A stretch of 64,000 nt of DNA from assembly GCF_026151205.1 (NCBI RefSeq), contig NC_087079.1:4049230-4113229 (forward strand). Direction: 5' to 3'. The DNA comes from Bolinopsis microptera (taxonomy: Eukaryota > Ctenophora > Tentaculata > Lobata > Bolinopsidae). The translations under genes were made by a program, and so were the position numbers. Below are positions 39,720 through 50,309 of this stretch, one piece after another. Positions within the stretch are counted from its first letter, which is position 1. Each line of letters begins with the position of its first letter. Below the pieces are notes generated by a model. The model saw nothing but the letters and a program-made list of their open reading frames with translations, did no database searches and was not told where the DNA came from.

Positions 39720-41959
39720 CTACAATTCTGACTTGTTGAGCGTATTGTAAGGGCACTTAAAGCATGATCTCTTTTTTGACAGCTCGTGCATTCCCTTCCT
39801 CACCTCAACCTTTCCGTACTGCTTCTCAGCATACCGGTTAAAAAGTCTGTAAACATAACAGTAAACATCACTCGGTTTTAGTTCGGTTCTGACAAAATGC
39901 CTGGCGTTCTCTGAGATGATGTGAGCCAAGTGGTCGTTTTCCTGGGCCCAGTTTAGGCGCTGTATCAGGTTGTTGAGGTTGTGGTTGAAGGGAACGTAGT
40001 GAACCCACGGTTCTATGTCTGCGTAGAAATGTTCGTAGAAGAATGAGTCCTGAAGTATTTTTGTGATTTATTTTTTATCAATTTTACAGTGTAAGTTTGT
40101 TTTAGCAGTTTAAAAGCACTTAAAATAGTTAATTGATTATTCGAATTTTTATGAAAATGTTTTATTAAGCCAGCTATAATAATACAGGCATGATGTTTTA
40201 ATATTTTTAAAATAATTAATAATTTTTTAGAAAGATGGTATAATAATTATGGACGAAGATGATTTTAATCAACAAAATATTTTGAATTAATTATTGATTG
40301 CTTATAATTTTTAATGGAATTTAATACAGCAGGCGTGCCGGGAAAAATAATATAATTATAACTCAAATTTTTTATCTAGATATTTGTTTTATTGTTTCAT
40401 GGCATTTTAAACTATACTAAATGATTTGTTAATATCACACCACAACAATATCTAACCTGTTTGAAGACAACACTTGGTCCACCCAAGATAAAAGGCACTC
40501 TATAAGCCGACACCATACCATCCACCGTTATCTGGAACTTGTAGTCGAAGAACTCTCTGAAGGGTATCTTTGGAACAATGTCTCCATACATGGACGGAAC
40601 ATGCTTGAAGAAGAGGGCTTGAGTAAGTTTAGCATCCACTTTCTCGGGGTAACTCATGGACAGTCGTGCCAAGTCCAGCCTCTGCTCCCGTGAGTCTCTT
40701 CCTCTCCAGAAGCCTATCGGTATTTTGTCCTTCCACTCTGGTCCTATGTTCCCTTGTATGTTCTGGAGATCAATATCCGTTTTGTGCATGGATTTCAGCA
40801 CAGCATCTGTTAGCTCGTAGCTGGGTAAGGCAATGTCTGCACTGTCTCGAGATCCTCCGAATGAGAGAATTGGCATTGGGTTCACTTTGCTCTTCTCGAT
40901 GGGACCATCTCTGAGGTTAACAATGAATTCCATGTCAGGAAGGTTTACTTTAGCCATCAAGGAGAGTAGCATGTCGTCAAACTTCCTGTTTAGTCCAGTG
41001 TGTTCACCTGAGGTGTTAAGTGTGAGGTGTGTTTATTTTGAGTATTACAAGTATTTAATGCACATGTTTAATAATGTAGATCACCACAGCTACAGGATTC
41101 ACGTGTCTTGCTTAAATACCAAATGTGTGTTATGCAGCAAATTGTGTGATTTGAGATTTACCTATCATTTTTGAATAAGCTCTGTTATCTAGAATAACGT
41201 AATGTCCCAGATGGTAGTGACTGTCAAATTTCTTGTGAGCCTGCGTTGCTAGATCCACCACAGAAATGTCTCTAAACTGATCAATATCCTGATCAATCTG
41301 GTGAAAGAAAATGTGTCAGTTATTGCTTTATTGAGAGCAACAAGCACGTCAAAAATACAAAACTAAAAACGTCATTTCGGCAAAAATTTACCGAAGAACT
41401 ATAAAAACTATAAGCTATATAATAATACCTGAGAGTAGTTAGACTTGCACTGCATGGTCTCCACCCAGTCAGCAGTATCTGGCTCACTACAAGCACATCC
41501 CTCGTGAAACAGAGGTCCTGCAATCCGAAAAGGTGACCCTCTAACATGAGCTCCCGTCTTCAGCTTCACATCCACCGTCAAATCCCCCACTTCCTCGAAC
41601 AACCTGATTCTGGCCAGATACACCCCACTCTGGCGGTCTATGACATCAGCCCAGGCTCGCACCTTGTGCTGTCCACCATCCTTACTGACTGACACCTTGA
41701 ACACGTTACCCAGGGACACGGTGAAGTTGTGCCCGTCTGAGTCTACTGCTTGTATGTAGAAGTAACGTACAGGCATGTTGAACCCAGGGTTCAGTCCTGG
41801 TCCCCAGAACTTGGACTGATCAGGACAGAGCTTGCGAGTGGAGCCTCCTGCCTCTCCCAAGTGCATCTGAGGGTCGTTCATTCCCATGGTGTGGTCTAGT
41901 TTTATCTCTGTAGTTTGGAAGAGGGGCGCTAGACAGAGAAGGAGCAGAGGAGACATCAT
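39720..41959 (-). CDS. POGLUT2: Protein O-glucosyltransferase 2/3-like (KDELC family), four exons, about 515 aa
   Basis: ER-lumenal glycosyltransferase family that adds glucose to Ser in EGF repeats such as those of Notch. Exons on the minus strand are 41959-41429, 41297-41162, 41007-40457 and 40049-39720; the phases agree. A signal peptide (MMSPLLLLCLAPLF) is followed by a filamin-like domain (WGPGLNPGF, VRYFYIQAVD, SPFRIAGP) and a CAP10-type glucosyltransferase domain (NLRDGPIEK, WRGRDSREQRLDLARLS, FFDYKFQITVDG, SAYRVPFILG, EHFYADIEPWVHYVPF). It ends in KSEL, a KDEL-like retention signal. Length matches human POGLUT2/3 (about 500 aa). Whether it is POGLUT2 or POGLUT3 cannot be decided; one animal ancestor is likely. 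Confidence 0.93.
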
Positions 41960-42583
41960 GGTTAAACTACCTGGTGCTAGAGAGAGAGAGCTGGATTAAA
42001 TGTTATGGAATTATTAGTTTCTTTGCTGAAAACTTGTGTCTTGACGTATATGACAAATGGACAATTTCCGGGCAATGAATTTGCATTTTACTATTAAAAC
42101 TCAATACCCAAACCACAATTTGCTTTGCAAAACTAAAGGGCAGCACCACAAAAACTTCAGAGGTCCTAAAATATCAAACAACTGAGTCAAATGACTTCAT
42201 ACAATTAGCACACACACAGAGAGAGAGAGGTGGCCGATAGAGAGAGAGAGAGTAAGGGAGAGGGAGGGACGCTCTTCAGTCTCCACACACGTTATCATGT
42301 ACACACGCTTTCATGTGGTACAGATTGTATTCGTGTACATTCTACCTGATACGTCATCATTCTTACCTCATGAACCATCCATAGTGTGTTAATTAATAGG
42401 ACCCAACCTTCTCGTGCGTAAAGTGTTTTGGCTTAGGCTCTTGATTCAGTAAAGTGATCAGAAATAATTAAATCCTATGTTGGTACATCCATGAAGCAAA
42501 GTGAAACTTTAATGCTGTTATTTAAGTTTTTATTTAATGTGGTAATATTAACAATAACATGTAAGTGTTTAGCAGAAGATGTG
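41960..42583. other. Divergent intergenic region between POGLUT and the TMEM223-like gene
   Basis: A shared upstream region of two divergent genes. It contains GA-rich microsatellite stretches (about 42220-42265), which on the minus strand lie in the POGLUT 5' region. No ORF assigned. Confidence 0.5.
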
Positions 42584-43178
42584 ATGATGATTTGTCAGAG
42601 GCTGGTTCACACCCACCGACACCTCCAGACTCTAATCAGACTCAACAACAAACTCGCTGTCAGATGTATATCTCATTCCCTCCCCACTTTTAGTGGTATG
42701 TATTTTCACTGGCAAATCTGTAGGGAAATTGGGTGTTTAGCTATGGCTTTTATACAGTATATTATAATAAGAGGTGGCCTTAAATAGTGGGCACAGCTAG
42801 TCACCCACTTTCCCAATCTGTGTACAATTAACATAACACTGGATATTTTAGTTAGCTGATATTTTAGTTAGCTGATATTTTAGTTTACTGATATTTTAGT
42901 TAGCTGATAAATAAACGAAGATTATCGTTAATATCACATTTAGTAGATTAATTGTATTTATCATCATATTGTATTAATGTGCAATTGTGTAGTTAGCACT
43001 TTAGTAACATCCTGAACTTTCTACATTTCAGCTAAACCCGTCAAATCAAAAACTGTTAAGAAAAATGTGAACAAACCTGTGAATAAAGATACAGCTGATA
43101 GACGGATTTTACTTTTTAAACGGAATAAGAATTATTGGATGATCTTCAGGATATGTGGAGTCTCTATGTGGCTAGTGG
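42584..43178 (+). CDS. TMEM223-like mitochondrial membrane protein, first two exons (incomplete)
   Basis: Exon 42584-42695 encodes a basic, Arg/His-rich mitochondrial-type presequence (MMICQRLVHTHRHLQTL). Exon 43032-43178 joins in phase and encodes a Lys-rich linker, then RRILLFKRNKNYWMIFRIC and the start of a membrane segment, similar to the RDTLLFEHDRGRFF region of animal TMEM223, an inner-membrane factor tied to cytochrome oxidase translation. The rest is missing: the next exon should lie in or near the 100-N gap at 43440. The upstream Met at 42491 would give a different N terminus by reading through GTAAGT. The assignment rests on a short segment. Confidence 0.5.
42840..42908 (+). repeat. 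Short tandem repeat GATATTTTAGTTAGCT (16 bp, about 4 units)
   Basis: Four near-identical 16-mers, the third with TTTACT in place of TTAGCT, inside intron 1 of the TMEM223-like gene. Confidence 0.9.
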
Positions 43179-43439
43179 GTAAGTTTTTAAGGGAGCAAAC
43201 TTGGCAAATTGCCACATAGAGACTATAATACAGGGGGATCAGAAATTACCGCCCAACCGGAAAATTGTATACCGTATTTTGTACAATCGCTTAATGTAGA
43301 GAGTGTTGGTAATTGTTCTTTGTACACCGTACATATTGGTTTTCGTCAGTGACTATTTTTATATCATAGCTTTTTAGATGAAATAGTTGTTGCAATAACA
43401 TTTAATACAACTGATACTGTTACCACATTGTAACAGTCC

Positions 43440-43539
43440 NNNNNNNNNNNNNNNNNNNNNNNNNNNNNNNNNNNNNNNNNNNNNNNNNNNNNNNNNNNNN
43501 NNNNNNNNNNNNNNNNNNNNNNNNNNNNNNNNNNNNNNN
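43440..43539. other. Assembly gap (100 N)
   Basis: Exactly 100 N, a conventional gap of unknown size. It hides the 3' exons of the TMEM223-like gene and the 5' end of the following GPCR. Confidence 1.
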
Positions 43540-44487
43540 AACTATACCCAGTTTGGGATTAAGAACGAGGCTGAAAGGTATTCGTACATAGGATGGCATA
43601 TATTCGTGGTCGTATGTTCCCTTCTAGGTGATACCACCATACTGATTGCCTCAATCAAATGTCAAGCCTTTACCCTTCATGAGATAGTTGTGGCGTTCAT
43701 CCAGAATATTGCTATCTGTGACCTGTTCATCGCTTTTGGAAACGTTCTCCCAGTTGGAGTCTCATTGATTGCCAACAGCGGGGGATCCAGCAAGATCCTC
43801 AACTATTGGAGATTCTTTGTTTCCTATTACGGTAATTACGTGTGTGCCTCCCTAATCGCAGCGATGGCATTAAGCAAACTTCTTCTACTGAAATATCCTC
43901 TCAGAGCAGGAGCCTGGTCTAAAAGGCATGCTCATTACGCTTCAGCAGGAATTTGTTTAGCGTTATTTCCTTTTCCAGCGCTACATCTTCTGGTCGACAA
44001 AGATGATGTTATCTTCGACTACAGGGTGTATGCTTGCATATACCAGTACTCTGCTAAAATCTGGAACGTATGGTTCCCAATCTTGATCCTAATAGTAATA
44101 GTTGTTCCTTACATCATAATAATCGTCTCAACAATCCTCCTGCTGAAAGAAGCCAGAAAAGTGGTAAGAGGAACTCGAGAAAGTCTGCGTTGGCAGGGCA
44201 TCATGATAGTGGTTCTCACTGTAGCAGTCTACACTATCTCCTACATCCCCCTCACTGCTTACGGCATAGTTGAGCCTTTTGTCGAGAAAAATCAATCGGC
44301 ACCAGGGATATTTCATGTAGAGTATTTTAGGTTAGCAGTGTCTCTTACGGCTGTTAATGTTCTGGCCAACTTTTTCGTGTTTAGTCTAACAGTGACCAGC
44401 TTTAGACAATTCTTAAGTATGAGGTTCCGAAAGACAGTTACATTTCTGACTAATAAAATACCATGTAAAGGTAAGGATCCCAATTAA
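43540..44487 (+). CDS. Class A-like GPCR, 5' end lost in gap
   Basis: The frame is open from the first base after the gap (NYTQFGIKNEAERYSY) to the stop at 44485-44487, about 315 residues. All seven membrane segments are visible. A Cys at the top of TM3 (NYVCASL) and one in loop 2 (YACIYQY) would form the usual disulfide. The DRY position reads LLKYPLRAGAWS, and the NPxxY region reads NVLANFFVFSL, so it lacks the Pro and Tyr. The C-terminal tail is short and basic. The gene at 48339-49343 shares KYPLRxGAWS and ANFFVxSLTVxSFRxFL and is its paralog. The ligand is unknown. The initiator Met must lie in the gap. Confidence 0.85.
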   Translation, partial: NYTQFGIKNEAERYSYIGWHIFVVVCSLLGDTTILIASIKCQAFTLHEIVVAFIQNIAICDLFIAFGNVLPVGVSLIANSGGSSKILNYWRFFVSYYGNYVCASLIAAMALSKLLLLKYPLRAGAWSKRHAHYASAGICLALFPFPALHLLVDKDDVIFDYRVYACIYQYSAKIWNVWFPILILIVIVVPYIIIIVSTILLLKEARKVVRGTRESLRWQGIMIVVLTVAVYTISYIPLTAYGIVEPFVEKNQSAPGIFHVEYFRLAVSLTAVNVLANFFVFSLTVTSFRQFLSMRFRKTVTFLTNKIPCKGKDPN

Positions 44488-44690
44488 CTAGATTTGATTT
44501 TGATTATCTCAGCTGGTTGTATAAAATAGGGTTGTATGACAGAAATAGTTGAATTAAGTTAATTAAGTTAATTAAGTTAATTAAATTAAGGAGCCGTTTT
44601 CAATTTTATTTCAATTATAAAATGAAGCTGATTGAGAACGTTTCTATAAAAGTAAAGACAGAAGATGAAGCTAAAACAAAAGAACAGAAC
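44488..44690. other. 3' flank with short TTAATTAAG repeats
   Basis: Contains four or five TTAATTAAG 9-mers (about 44553-44586), followed by the edge of the 41-bp satellite. Confidence 0.7.
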
Positions 44691-47688
44691 CAGTAAACTA
44701 CCCCGAGGAAGGGTAACAACAGGAGGAGTAGCAGTAAACTACCCCGAGGAAGGGTAACAACAGGAGGAGTAGCAGTAAACTACCCCGAGGAAGGGTAACA
44801 ACAGGAGGAGTAGCAGTAAACTACCCCGAGGAAGGGTAACAACAGGAGGAGTAGCAGTAAACTACCCCGAGGAAGGGTAACAAAAGGAGTAGTAGCAGTA
44901 ACTACCCCGAGGAAGGGTAACAACAGGAGGAGTAGCAGTAAACTACCCCGAGGAAGGGTAACAACAGGAGGAGTAGCAGTAAACTACCCCGAGGAAGGGT
45001 AACAACAGAAGGAGTAGCAGTAAACTACCCCGAGGAAGGGTAACAACAGGAGGAGTAGCAGTAAACTACCCCGAGGAAGGGTAACAAAAGGAGTAGTAGC
45101 AGTAACTACCCCGAGGAAGGGTAACAACAGGAGGAGTAGCAGTAAACTACCCCGAGGAAGGGTAACAACAGGAGGAGTAGCAGTAAACTACCCCGAGGAA
45201 GGGTAACAACAGGAGGAGTAGCAGTAAACTACCCCGAGGAAGGGTAAAAACAGGAGGAGTAGCAGTAAACTACCCCGAGGAAGGGCAACAAAAGGAGGAG
45301 TAGCAGTAAACTACCCCGAGGAAGGGTAACAACAGGAGGAGTAGCAGTAAACTACCCCGAGGAAGGGTAACAACAGAAGGAGTAGCAGTAAACTACCCCG
45401 AGGAAGGGCAACAACAGGAGGAGTAGCAGTAAACTACCCCGAGGAAGGGTAACAACAGGAGGAGTAGCAGTAAACTACCCCGAGGAAGGGCAACAACAGG
45501 AGGAGTAGCAGTAAACTACCCCGAGGAAGGGTAACAACAGGAGGAGTAGCAGTAAACTACCCCGAGGAAGGGTAACAACAGGAGGAGTAGCAGTAAACTA
45601 CCCCGAGGAAGGGTAACAACAGGAGGAGTAGCAGTAAACTACCCCGAGGAAGGGTAACAACAGGAGGAGTAGCAGTAAACTACCCCGAGGAAGGGTAACA
45701 ACAGGAGGAGTAGCAGTAAACTACCCCGAGGAAGGGTAACAAAAGGAGGAGTAGCAGTAAACTACCCCGAGGAAGGGTAACAACAGGAGGAGTAGCAGTA
45801 AACTACCCCGAGGAAGGGTAACAACAGGAGGAGTAGCAGTAAACTACCCCGAGGAAGGGTAACAACAGGAGGAGTAGCAGTAAACTACCCCGAGGAAGGG
45901 TAACAAAAGGAGGAGTAGCAGTAAACTACCCCGAGGAAGGGTAACAACAGGAGGAGTAGCAGTAAACTACCCCGAGGAAGGGTAACAAAAGGAGGAGTAG
46001 CAGTAAACTACCCCGAGGAAGGGTAACAACAGGAGGAGTAGCAGTAAACTACCCCGAGGAAGGGTAACAAAAGGAGGAGTAGCAGTAAACTACCCCGAGG
46101 AAGGGTAACAACAGGAGGAGTAGCAGTAAACTACCCCGAGGAAGGGTAACAACAGGAGGAGTAGCAGTAAACTACCCCGAGGAAGGGTAACAACAGGAGG
46201 AGTAGCAGTAAACTACCCCGAGGAAGGGTAACAACAGGAGGAGTAGCAGTAAACTACCCCGAGGAAGGGTAACAACAGGAGGAGTAGCAGTAAACTACCC
46301 CGAGGAAGGGTAACAACAGGAGGAGTAGCAGTAAACTACCCCGAGGAAAGGTAACAACAGGAGGAGTAGCAGTAAACTACCCCGAGGAAGGTTAACATCA
46401 GGAGGAGTAGCAGTAAACTACCCCGAGGAAGGGTAACAACAGGAGGAGTAGCAGTAAACTACCCCGAGGAAGGGTAACAAAAGGAGGAGTAGCAGTAAAC
46501 TACCCCGAGGAAGGGTAACAACAGGAGGAGTAGCAGTAAACTACCCCGAGGAAGGGTAACAACAGGAGGAGTAGCAGTAAACTACCCCGAGGAAGGGTAA
46601 CAACAGGAGGAGTAGCAGTAAACTACCCCGAGGAAGGGTAACAACAGGAGGAGTAGCAGTAAACTACCCCGAGGAAGGGTAACAACAGGAGGAGTAGCAG
46701 TAAACTACCCCGAGGAAGGGTAACAAAAGGAGTAGTAGCAGTAACTACCCCGAGGAAGGGTAACAACAGGAGGAGTAGCAGTAAACTACCCCGAGGAAGG
46801 GTAACAACAGGAGGAGTAGCAGTAAACTACCCCGAGGAAGGGTAACAACAGAAGGAGTAGCAGTAAACTACCCCGAGGAAGGGTAACAACAGGAGGAGTA
46901 GCAGTAAACTACCCCGAGGAAGGGTAACAAAAGGAGTAGTAGCAGTAACTACCCCGAGGAAGGGTAACAACAGGAGGAGTAGCAGTAAACTACCCCGAGG
47001 AAGGGTAACAACAGGAGGAGTAGCAGTAAACTACCCCGAGGAAGGGTAACAACAGGAGGAGTAGCAGTAAACTACCCCGAGGAAGGGTAAAAACAGGAGG
47101 AGTAGCAGTAAACTACCCCGAGGAAGGGCAACAAAAGGAGGAGTAGCAGTAAACTACCCCGAGGAAGGGTAACAACAGGAGGAGTAGCAGTAAACTACCC
47201 CGAGGAAGGGTAACAACAGAAGGAGTAGCAGTAAACTACCCCGAGGAAGGGCAACAACAGGAGGAGTAGCAGTAAACTACCCCGAGGAAGGGTAACAACA
47301 GGAGGAGTAGCAGTAAACTACCCCGAGGAAGGGCAACAACAGGAGGAGTAGCAGTAAACTACCCCGAGGAAGGGTAACAACAGGAGGAGTAGCAGTAAAC
47401 TACCCCGAGGAAGGGTAACAACAGGAGGAGTAGCAGTAAACTACCCCGAGGAAGGGTAACAACAGGAGGAGTAGCAGTAAACTACCCCGAGGAAGGGTAA
47501 CAACAGGAGGAGTAGCAGTAAACTACCCCGAGGAAGGGTAACAACAGGAGGAGTAGCAGTAAACTACCCCGAGGAAGGGCAACAACAGGAGGAGTAGCAG
47601 TAAACTACCCCGAGGAAGGGCAACAACAGGAGGAGTAGCAGTAAACTACCCCGAGGAAGGGTAACAACAGGAGGAGTAGCAGTAAATA
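44691..47688 (+). repeat. 41-bp satellite array, about 73 units
   Basis: Consensus unit: CAGTAAACTACCCCGAGGAA then GGGTAACAACAGGAGGAGTAG, 41 bp. Units are almost identical. Rare variants (GGGTAAAAACAG; GGGCAACAAAAGG; the shortened AAAAGGAGTAGTAGCAGTAACTACC) recur in the same order 1,843 bp apart: 44881 and 46724, 45085 and 46928, 45245 and 47088. The array therefore contains a large internal duplication of about 45 units. GC content is much higher than that of its surroundings. The frames contain stops, so it is not coding. It lies between two convergent GPCR genes. Confidence 0.98.
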
Positions 47689-48338
47689 CCCGGTAAAATC
47701 AGGAAGAGCCATGTTGGAAACCGGTGAAGATTGGAGAAGGTTTCCTTCGCGATCACATTAGACAGAGAGATGGAGTTCAGCAGGGAAAATTTTGTATACA
47801 TATTTACATAATCTACATGTAGATCGTGTATACATATCTACACAATCTACATGTAGATTGTAGATTGTGGATACATATCTACACAATCTACACGTACACA
47901 AATTTAAGAGGCAATAAAAGATTTAGTTGGCATTTTAAATTCAAAATTTAACTTTTTTGGCAATAATGTTATTTTTATGCTGAAACTTATGGATAACAGT
48001 GTTTTTTAGCTTTGCTGATTTAAGAAATATGCAATGAATTTCAACACAAAACAATGTTCGTCGTTGTATTTTGTCGAAATTCAATTTAATAGTTGAATTA
48101 AGACTTATTGTTCTCACGATTATTAAAAACTATATAACGTTAATAACATGACATGAATAACGCAATATTACATTATTTATGTCTGAACCCACATCTAAAT
48201 GTACCGCAGTTTTAATTTCACCTTTACAAACATTACAGAACGGTCTCGTCATTTGGAATGTTCAGTTGTATCAGATCCTCTTTTAACCGAAACCCTAATA
48301 GCTCTGCTGCATCACCTTCCTCTTCTGTAGAATCTTGT
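47689..48338. other. Region between satellite and GPCR
   Basis: Holds a palindrome-rich stretch with repeated TACATATCTACACAATCTACATGTAGATTG (about 47,798-47,900), then AT-rich sequence that probably includes the GPCR 3' UTR. Confidence 0.6.
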
Positions 48339-49343
48339 TTAGGTTCGGGTCTTTGTCTTGAATTTGACGTACGCATTTGATGGGGTTGAGGTCTTTTTGA
48401 TGTGGACAGTTTTCATTGAGGAAAGGAGTTCAGAGATCTTCGTTTTAAGGAAATGTCTAAAACTTCGCACTGTGAGGGAGTAAACGAAGAAATTAGCCAT
48501 TATATTTAGGCCGGTTAGGTGAAACACTGCTCGGAATGTAGTGCTGCTGTGTTCCACTCCCAGGAGTAATGTCACTATCATCACACTTAAAGGCAGGTAG
48601 GAAAGCAGCAAGACGCCCGCAGTCACCAATATTGTGATCACCCCCTCCCATCTCAGTGTTTCTCCGTGTCGGGAGGCAGCTTTACTAGCCACGATCAGGA
48701 GGAGAACTGATGTAACGATGAGTGTCGTGTAGGAGAGGATACTCAACACAGCAACACTGATAGGAAAGTACCATGTATACCATATTGGTAGATTAATTGA
48801 GCGGTGATAATAAGCACAGCTATAGTCTGTGTAGTTAAAGTGTATTGTGTCTTTAATGTAAAGTAGGTTCCCCACTAGTAACGGAGTGTAGCAACCAAGC
48901 ACTAGGAGCCACAAAGCAGAACAGATTTTATGTCCTAACCGTGTGGACCAGGCACCAGTTCTAAGAGGATATTTAACCATTACCAGCTTTAGAGTGGTCA
49001 AAGCAGATGTCATGAACACAGTGACTGGGGCACACACCCAGCTGATATTATACTGAACATGACAGAGCAGCACCCTCATCATCCAAACATCTGTGATTGT
49101 TGCCAGAGTTCCTGGGAATACTTTGAATACAACCTGAATCAAGTCACAAACAGCCATGTGCTGCATCACTGTTATTATCACTTTATGGAGTTTGATGGCT
49201 TGGTATTTGATAGTCGCTATAAGAATGATGCTGTCCCCAATCAGCGACGCAAGAAGAACTGTCAAGTTCCACAATATCAGAATTGACCTCTCTGCAATCT
49301 GCATCATCTTGATAGCATTAAGCGAATTGATGGCTGTTTGCAT
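48339..49343 (-). CDS. Class A-like GPCR, complete, 334 aa
   Basis: Single-exon seven-helix receptor on the minus strand. TM1 has GDSIILIATIKYQA. The disulfide cysteines are in WVCAPV before TM3 and DYSCAYY in loop 2. The TM3 end reads LVMVKYPLRTGAWS instead of DRY, and TM7 reads NIMANFFVYSL instead of NPxxY. TM6 (TILVTAGVLLLSYLPLSV) keeps Pro but lacks the CWxP Trp. The tail is Lys/Thr-rich. Its paralog lies at 43540-44487 in opposite orientation, with the satellite between them. The first Met is used; a second at residue 13 is also possible. Ligand and coupling are unknown. Confidence 0.87.
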   Translation of the reverse strand: MQTAINSLNAIKMMQIAERSILILWNLTVLLASLIGDSIILIATIKYQAIKLHKVIITVMQHMAVCDLIQVVFKVFPGTLATITDVWMMRVLLCHVQYNISWVCAPVTVFMTSALTTLKLVMVKYPLRTGAWSTRLGHKICSALWLLVLGCYTPLLVGNLLYIKDTIHFNYTDYSCAYYHRSINLPIWYTWYFPISVAVLSILSYTTLIVTSVLLLIVASKAASRHGETLRWEGVITILVTAGVLLLSYLPLSVMIVTLLLGVEHSSTTFRAVFHLTGLNIMANFFVYSLTVRSFRHFLKTKISELLSSMKTVHIKKTSTPSNAYVKFKTKTRT

Positions 49344-50309
49344 TTGAAACAGAATCTACCTAGTCATGAGAATAAGGTTGAGTAAACATTAAATAACATA
49401 ATTTAATACGTTACTCGCTTTCAGTAATGTTAAATTTCAAAAAGACAATTCTATTTGGTGAGAAAATGTAAAAAGGTTATAATTACTCGTGCATTAAATC
49501 CAAGGATACCCAAGACAGCATTGAAAAGTCATTAAACTGGCTGTGAAATAACGAACATAATAGGTGTTGAAAGATGCTGGCAAACAATACTGCCTCCGCA
49601 AACAATACTGCCTCCGCAAACAATACCGCCTCCGCAAACAATACTGCCTCCGCAAACAATACTGCCTTCGCAAACAATACTGCCTCCGCAAACAATACTG
49701 CCTCCGCAAACAATACTGCCTCCGCAAACAATACTGCCTCCAACCTTCAACTATACTGCAGAGACACAGCTACAGTTGTGAGTCAAGTGATGAGGCGCAA
49801 TCATTTCAATGATATAAGAACAAAGCATGTACCTATAAGCTATCAATATTCAAATAAAGTTATATCTAAAGCGAATCAACACATTGAATTGAGAATTCAT
49901 AATTCATAATTTAATAGAACACCCGCACTCACACAAAAAAACTTTCCTAACATGTATCAGGTCTTGCTCGAGAAGTTTGAACCGATGTTGATACTTTTTG
50001 GCACGAAGGTTGATAAGTGGTTTAGAATGAAGGTTTATAAGTATTTTATAACCATCATAAGCATGATAACTATAAGGCAAGTTAGTGAAAACAGCGTAAT
50101 AAGTGTGGTAAATGTTAGGCAAATACCTGGAGTACTCAGTAGACACAGGGCGAAATTAGTGAAACACTTAATAAACACACTACCACTGATATACCATACG
50201 AAAACAGGCAGGTTGCAGAAAACTAACTATAAAGCTATAAGCTTGGAGATCATAAATAACATAATATGATAACAACCTGTGTTCATAAATAAGATAAGAT
50301 GATAGTAAC
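49344..50309. other. Region between the GPCR and CFAP36 exons
   Basis: Contains the 18-bp minisatellite at 49581-49741. The remainder shows no convincing coding exon; in particular I could not find the remaining CFAP36 exons on the minus strand. Confidence 0.5.
49581..49741 (+). repeat. 18-bp minisatellite CAAACAATACTGCCTCCG, 9 units
   Basis: Perfect head-to-tail 18-mers with two single-base variants (ACCGCC and GCCTTCG). The length is a multiple of three, so several frames appear open, but there is no sign of a gene. Confidence 0.97.

Larger units (their letters stand above)
33525..40636. repeat. Segmental duplication, unit B (7.1 kb)
   Basis: The second direct copy. It lacks the Penelope-like and copia insertions and has only 17 satellite units in SRRD intron 1. 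At its right side it continues into the complete POGLUT gene, while at its left side it abuts the broken POGLUT exon of unit A. Confidence 0.95.

Noticed and set aside
44691-47688. CRISPR-like array
   Set aside because: Repeats are contiguous 41-mers without unique spacers, in an animal genome.
49483-49909. ORFs with ANNTAS, AEAVLF or RKQYCL repeats
   Set aside because: All come from the 18-bp minisatellite, whose length is a multiple of three.
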